Of a DNA stretch of 64,000 nt, positions 60,448-64,000 are shown in pieces (the first letter of the stretch is position 1; each line of letters opens with the position of its first letter). The DNA lies in assembly GCF_014138285.1 (NCBI RefSeq), contig NZ_JACGXN010000006.1, positions 245,660 through 309,659 of the forward strand. Direction: 5' to 3'. A model generated the notes under the pieces. The model saw only the letters and a list, made by a program, of their open reading frames with translations. It had not been told where the DNA came from and searched no databases. Both the position numbers and the translations under genes were made by a program. Origin of the DNA: Phyllobacterium myrsinacearum. Lineage in GTDB: Bacteria > Pseudomonadota > Alphaproteobacteria > Rhizobiales > Rhizobiaceae.

Positions 60448-61191
60448 ATGGCCGAAAGTATCAAGTCGGAAAACCTCTATACAGCGTTGCGCTCACGCAT
60501 CCTGAACGGCGATCTGCAACCCGGGCAGTCGTTGCGTTTGCGTGCACTGGCCGCCGAACTTGGAAGCAGCGCCACACCGGTCCGGGAGGCGCTGAACCGG
60601 CTGCAGGCGGAGAGTTTCGTGACGACCGAGGCCAACAAGGGCTTTCGCGTGGCTATCGTGACCCTGGAGGAATTGCAGGATCTGGAAGCGGCACGTTCCG
60701 TCATCGAAACCCAGCTTCTCATCAGCTCCATCGATAATGGCAACCGGGACTGGGAGGCCAATCTCGTCGGTGCCCATTACCGCCTGTCGACCTGTGATGT
60801 GCCCAATTCCTTTTCGCAGTTTGAGGCGATCGATATCTGGGATATTGCCCATACCGAATTCCATATGGCGCTCATCGCCGGAGCTTCCTCCAAATGGTTG
60901 TTGAATTTCGCCCAGCAGCTGCACGCGCAGTTGCACCGTTATCGCCGCCACATCATCCTGCGGATTGATCACCTGACGCGTGTTGCACAGGAAAACAGCG
61001 ACAAGTCACTCGGCAATCTTTCACGCGAAGCGCTGGGAATCGACGCCCACACCGCCCTGATGGAAGCCGCACTCGCGCGGGACAAGGTCAAGGCTGAGGC
61101 CCTGATGCTCGATCATGTGCGGCTTGCCAAAGACGCCTTTCTGAAACTTGCCAAAGCCAGCGGTATTGCCGGTTTTGATACGGCCGCCTGA
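60448..61191 (+). CDS. GntR-family regulator, FCD/FadR-type
   Basis: A 247-residue protein: N-terminal winged HTH (YTALRSRILNGDLQPGQSLRLRALAAELGSSATPVREALNRLQAESFV, residues 9-58) and a helical FCD domain (LEAARSVIETQLL, then DIAHTEFHMALIAGASSKWL with the metal-binding Asp/His pattern). It is the first gene of the plus-strand operon with kynureninase and tryptophan dioxygenase and is divergent from the importer, so it is the natural local regulator of both units. Confidence 0.9.
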   Translation: MAESIKSENLYTALRSRILNGDLQPGQSLRLRALAAELGSSATPVREALNRLQAESFVTTEANKGFRVAIVTLEELQDLEAARSVIETQLLISSIDNGNRDWEANLVGAHYRLSTCDVPNSFSQFEAIDIWDIAHTEFHMALIAGASSKWLLNFAQQLHAQLHRYRRHIILRIDHLTRVAQENSDKSLGNLSREALGIDAHTALMEAALARDKVKAEALMLDHVRLAKDAFLKLAKASGIAGFDTAA

Positions 61192-61213
61192 CAGAACAAA
61201 GAGAAGAGTGACG

Positions 61214-62449
61214 ATGACACGGATCAATGCAGCACATTCGGACCAGACAGATCCCCTCCGGCATTTTCGCGAGCGTTTTGATCTGCCGGATGGCGTCGTT
61301 TACCTCGACGGCAATTCACTGGGTGCCTTGCCGAAGACAGTGAAAGCCCGGGTTGCCCGTACCATCAGCGATGAATGGGGAGAACAACTCATCCGGAGCT
61401 GGAACACGGCCGGCTGGGTGCATCTGCCGCAAAAGGTCGGCGGCAAGATTGCGCGTCTGATCGGCGCGCAGGAAGGCACTGTCGTTTCGGCAGACAGTAC
61501 CTCCATAAATCTGTTCAAGGTGCTTTCTGCGGCGCTCAGTCTCAATCCCGGCAGGACGGGGATTGTTTCAGAACGGGAGAATTTTCCGACCGACCTTTAC
61601 ATCGCGCAAGGCGTGGCCAAGCAGATTGGTCAGGGCCATCAGCTCGCATTGGCCGAAAAGCCTGCCGATATTCCCGCTATGCTCACCGACGACGTGGCTG
61701 TCCTGATGCTGACCCATGTGAACTATCGCACGGGGTACCGGCACGATATGACTGCGATCACCAAAGCAGCACATGACAGGGGAATTCTGGTTATCTGGGA
61801 TCTGGCTCACTCGGCCGGAGCCATGGCGATCGACCTTGCCGGAGCCGATGCGGATTTTGCCATTGGCTGCGGCTATAAATATCTGAATGGCGGACCCGGT
61901 GCCCCGGCGTTTCTCTACGTCAATCCGCGCCACCACGGCGGCTTTCGCCAGCCGTTGTCGGGCTGGTTCGGGCATCGCGCGCCCTTCGCGTTCGAACCAT
62001 CCTATGCACCATCAGGCGGCATCGAGCACTATCTGTGCGGCACGCCATCCGTGCTTGGCATGGTGGCCATGGATGAAGCGCTGACCCTTTGGGATGAAGT
62101 GGACATGGATGCGCTGCGGGCCAAGTCCGTTGCGCTCTGCGATTTCTTCATTCAGGAAGTTGAGGGTTTTGCCGATGAATTCGGCCTGACGCTGGTCACA
62201 CCGCGCAATCCTGAACAGCGTGGCAGCCAGGTTTCCTATTCCTGTGAGAATGGCTATGCCATCATGCAGGCGCTGATCGCCCGCGGTGTCATCGGCGACT
62301 TCCGCGCTCCCGATATCATTCGCTTCGGATTCACCCCGCTCTACCTGAGCTTTGCCGAAGTTGCCGAAGCAGTTGCCATCCTGCGGGAAATCCTGACGAC
62401 ACGGGCCTGGGACGCGCCCGAATACAAGGTGCGGGGAGCCGTGACATGA
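61214..62449 (+). CDS. kynU: Kynureninase
   Basis: A 411-residue PLP enzyme: [19 protein letters not shown] at the N-terminus, [38 protein letters not shown], and the PLP-lysine segment [19 protein letters not shown] with Lys222. These are diagnostic for kynureninase, which cuts kynurenine to anthranilate and alanine. GAAGAG precedes the ATG at 61214. Its stop overlaps the start of the dioxygenase gene (ATGA). Confidence 0.95.
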   Translation: MTRINAAHSDQTDPLRHFRERFDLPDGVVYLDGNSLGALPKTVKARVARTISDEWGEQLIRSWNTAGWVHLPQKVGGKIARLIGAQEGTVVSADSTSINLFKVLSAALSLNPGRTGIVSERENFPTDLYIAQGVAKQIGQGHQLALAEKPADIPAMLTDDVAVLMLTHVNYRTGYRHDMTAITKAAHDRGILVIWDLAHSAGAMAIDLAGADADFAIGCGYKYLNGGPGAPAFLYVNPRHHGGFRQPLSGWFGHRAPFAFEPSYAPSGGIEHYLCGTPSVLGMVAMDEALTLWDEVDMDALRAKSVALCDFFIQEVEGFADEFGLTLVTPRNPEQRGSQVSYSCENGYAIMQALIARGVIGDFRAPDIIRFGFTPLYLSFAEVAEAVAILREILTTRAWDAPEYKVRGAVT

Positions 62450-63285
62450 GCCGCACACCTTACAATCCCGAGACTGAAGGCGCACAGATGTCCTTCGACG
62501 GACGCATGTCCTATGGCGACTATCTGCGCCTCGACAAGATATTGACGGCACAGGCGCCGCTGTCCGAGGCGCACGACGAAATGCTGTTCATCGTGCAGCA
62601 TCAGGCATCGGAAATCTGGATGCGGCTGGTGATTCACGAACTCATGTCTGTTTGCGAACACATTGCGAAAGATGATCTCGCACCGTCATTCAAGATGCTC
62701 AGCCGTGTATCGCGCATTCTCGACCAGCTGAATTCCGCCTGGGACGTCTTGAGAACCATGACGCCGAGCGAATACACGACCTTCCGTGAAGCGCTGGGCA
62801 TGTCCTCGGGTTTTCAGTCGTTCCAATACAGGGCGATCGAGTTTCTGGCAGGCAACAAGAACGCCGCCATGATGCGCCCGCATGCGCACAAGCCTGATAT
62901 TCATGCGTGGCTTGATGGTATCCTGCGCGCGCCCAGTATTTACGACCAGTCGATCCGGCTGCTTGCGCGCAAAGGCTTTGCCATTGATAAAGCGGTGCTG
63001 GAGCGTGATTGCGCACTCCCCTACGAGGCCAACGAAAGCGTGCGCGATGCGTGGCTGGTGGTCTACCGCTCGCCGGAGGCTCACTGGCCGCTCTACGAAC
63101 TTGCGGAAAAGCTGGTGGATTTCGAGGACTACTTCCGCCGATGGCGTTTCAACCATGTGACGACGGTTGAACGGATCATCGGTTTCAAGACAGGTACAGG
63201 CGGCACATCTGGCGTCAACTACCTGCGCAAGATGCTGGATATCGTGCTGTTTCCTGAATTGTGGAGCATGCGGACCGAGCTATGA
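62446..63285 (+). CDS. kynA: Tryptophan 2,3-dioxygenase
   Basis: A 279-residue heme dioxygenase: [59 protein letters not shown] and [32 protein letters not shown]. His237 in FNHVTT is the likely heme ligand. It oxidises L-tryptophan to N-formylkynurenine in the cytoplasm, the first step of the pathway completed by the hydrolase at 56634 (probable) and the kynureninase. Confidence 0.96.
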   Translation: MSRTPYNPETEGAQMSFDGRMSYGDYLRLDKILTAQAPLSEAHDEMLFIVQHQASEIWMRLVIHELMSVCEHIAKDDLAPSFKMLSRVSRILDQLNSAWDVLRTMTPSEYTTFREALGMSSGFQSFQYRAIEFLAGNKNAAMMRPHAHKPDIHAWLDGILRAPSIYDQSIRLLARKGFAIDKAVLERDCALPYEANESVRDAWLVVYRSPEAHWPLYELAEKLVDFEDYFRRWRFNHVTTVERIIGFKTGTGGTSGVNYLRKMLDIVLFPELWSMRTEL

Positions 63286-63301
63286 GTCGGTCCGCGGCGA
63301 A

Positions 63302-63661
63302 TCAGGCGGCGTATTTGTCGATGGCGACGCAATCCATGGCCGACTTGGCGTGGATGTGATTGCTGTGGGCAAAGCCATGCTTGGCAATCGCCGCAAGATC
63401 ATCATCCGGCTTGATTGGCCGTGACCACCAGTTGTCGTTGAGAACCCAGCCTTTGGCCGTAGCGCTTTCGACTTCTTCGCTGTCGGGGCGAAGTACGCAG
63501 GACTCATGCATGATTCGTGCATTGGGGGAGCGTCTGTTCATCATCTTGCGGCCTTCGGCGAGGGCTGTTGCCTCATCTTCGGCAATTACAAGCTGATGAA
63601 ACAGATGACGTGTCTGTTTGTACTTGGTCAGATAGGCGAATTTGACTTGATACGCTGGCAC
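63302..63661 (-). CDS. Hypothetical protein (119 residues)
   Basis: A small soluble protein: YQVKFAYLTKYKQTRHLFHQLVIAEDEATALAEGRKMMNRRSPNARIM, then VLNDNWWSRPIKPDDDLAAIAKHGFAHSNH. GTG start at 63661 is preferred because AGGAG lies seven bases upstream; a GTG at 63721 gives 20 more residues without a binding site. Family not recognised. It converges on the dioxygenase gene with 16 bases between stops, so it is not part of that operon. Confidence 0.65.
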   Translation of the reverse strand: MPAYQVKFAYLTKYKQTRHLFHQLVIAEDEATALAEGRKMMNRRSPNARIMHESCVLRPDSEEVESATAKGWVLNDNWWSRPIKPDDDLAAIAKHGFAHSNHIHAKSAMDCVAIDKYAA

Positions 63662-63844
63662 TTCATTCTCCTGCACCAAAGACTCAGTCGTTAACCATTT
63701 ATTAATATTGGCGCTTGACACGGTTTTTTCAAGGAGACGCAGGTTTTATACAGATTTATTTGCGCGCATTTATTGACACCCGAAGTTTCACCAAGGTGTT
63801 GTTTTCACGCGATAAAGTGATTTTGTTCAGGCTCGAAATAAAAA

Positions 63845-63871
63845 GCCGTCCTGATCTTGGATCAGAACGGC
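63845..63871 (-). terminator. Terminator of the minus-strand gene at the window edge
   Basis: GCCGTCCTGATC (63845-63856) pairs with GATCAGAACGGC (63860-63871) with one mismatch and a 3-base loop. On the minus strand it is followed by TTTTTATTT, a good U tract, 32 bases past the stop of the partial gene. Confidence 0.8.
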
Positions 63872-63902
63872 CCAATAGTGGCGTCAATTGGCTTGACGCA
63901 AA

Positions 63903-64000
63903 TCAGCCATAAACGAGTTTGTCCTGTCTTTGTCTGAGTTCGACGATCTTGGAGCCGGGGATGGGTGCGGCATTGGCGCTGGTGATGAGTTCGCCCTTGG
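63903..64000 (-). CDS. 3' end of an unidentified gene (partial)
   Basis: An open minus-strand frame enters from beyond the window and stops with TGA at 63905-63903. The visible tail of about 31 residues includes KGELITSANAAPIPGSKIVE and ends with DKLVYG. It is too short to identify; a terminator downstream supports it as a real gene end. Confidence 0.55.
   Translation of the reverse strand, partial: KGELITSANAAPIPGSKIVELRQRQDKLVYG

Overview
The window looks like chromosome of a plant- or soil-associated alphaproteobacterium of the order Hyphomicrobiales (Rhizobiales), most like the Phyllobacterium/Brucella/Mesorhizobium side of the order. This is an inference from an Omp2b-type porin with the typical cysteine-containing N-terminus, an Omp25/Omp31-type protein, a eukaryotic-type glutamine synthetase II behind a textbook sigma-54 promoter, many ABC importers, and moderately GC-rich coding sequence. 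I saw no rRNA or tRNA gene, CRISPR array, prophage or intact insertion sequence.

Layout. 1-1177: 3' end of a GH20 beta-hexosaminidase. 1179-13776: an organosulfur scavenging region (NtaA/DmoA-like monooxygenase, two SfnB/DszC-like flavoproteins, SfnG-like dimethylsulfone monooxygenase, SsuD-like alkanesulfonate monooxygenase, an FAD/NAD(P) protein) that encloses a complete CUT2 'sugar-type' ABC importer. 14034-21231: a TetR regulator with an operator palindrome, a divergent RND pump with two tandem lipoprotein adaptors (TriABC-like layout), then a class III CoA-transferase. 21280-25277: porin, a 305-bp element bounded by 34-bp inverted repeats, an unrecognised DNA-binding protein, and a TetR gene with paired operators facing a small conserved-looking gene. 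25705-29142: glnII and small secreted, hypothetical and membrane proteins. 29351-37315: GNAT, a NagZ-like hexosaminidase, a five-gene Dpp/Opp-type importer and an AraC regulator, probably for beta-linked (amino)sugar oligomers. 37319-44862: a CUT1 sugar importer with PfkB kinase, SIS protein and ROK regulator. 44863-48959: omega-amino-acid aminotransferase, cupin regulator, PAS-LuxR regulator and a two-subunit 3-oxoacid CoA-transferase.

49243-52690: a MacA/MacB-like three-gene exporter followed by a strongly AT-rich island. The island carries an overlooked 26-codon gene for an amphipathic peptide, with a strong ribosome binding site and its own terminator. This is the most interesting candidate for an undescribed system. 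53158-56615: Omp25-like protein, secreted and peroxidase-like proteins, a small lipoprotein and a mini XRE regulator. 56634-63285: divergent operons that together look like a tryptophan/kynurenine unit: a COG2984-type ABC importer and a formamidase-like hydrolase on the minus strand, and a GntR regulator, kynureninase and tryptophan 2,3-dioxygenase on the plus strand. The window ends with a small unknown gene and the 3' end of an unidentified minus-strand gene.

All assignments come from reading protein motifs and gene context by eye; no database search was run.
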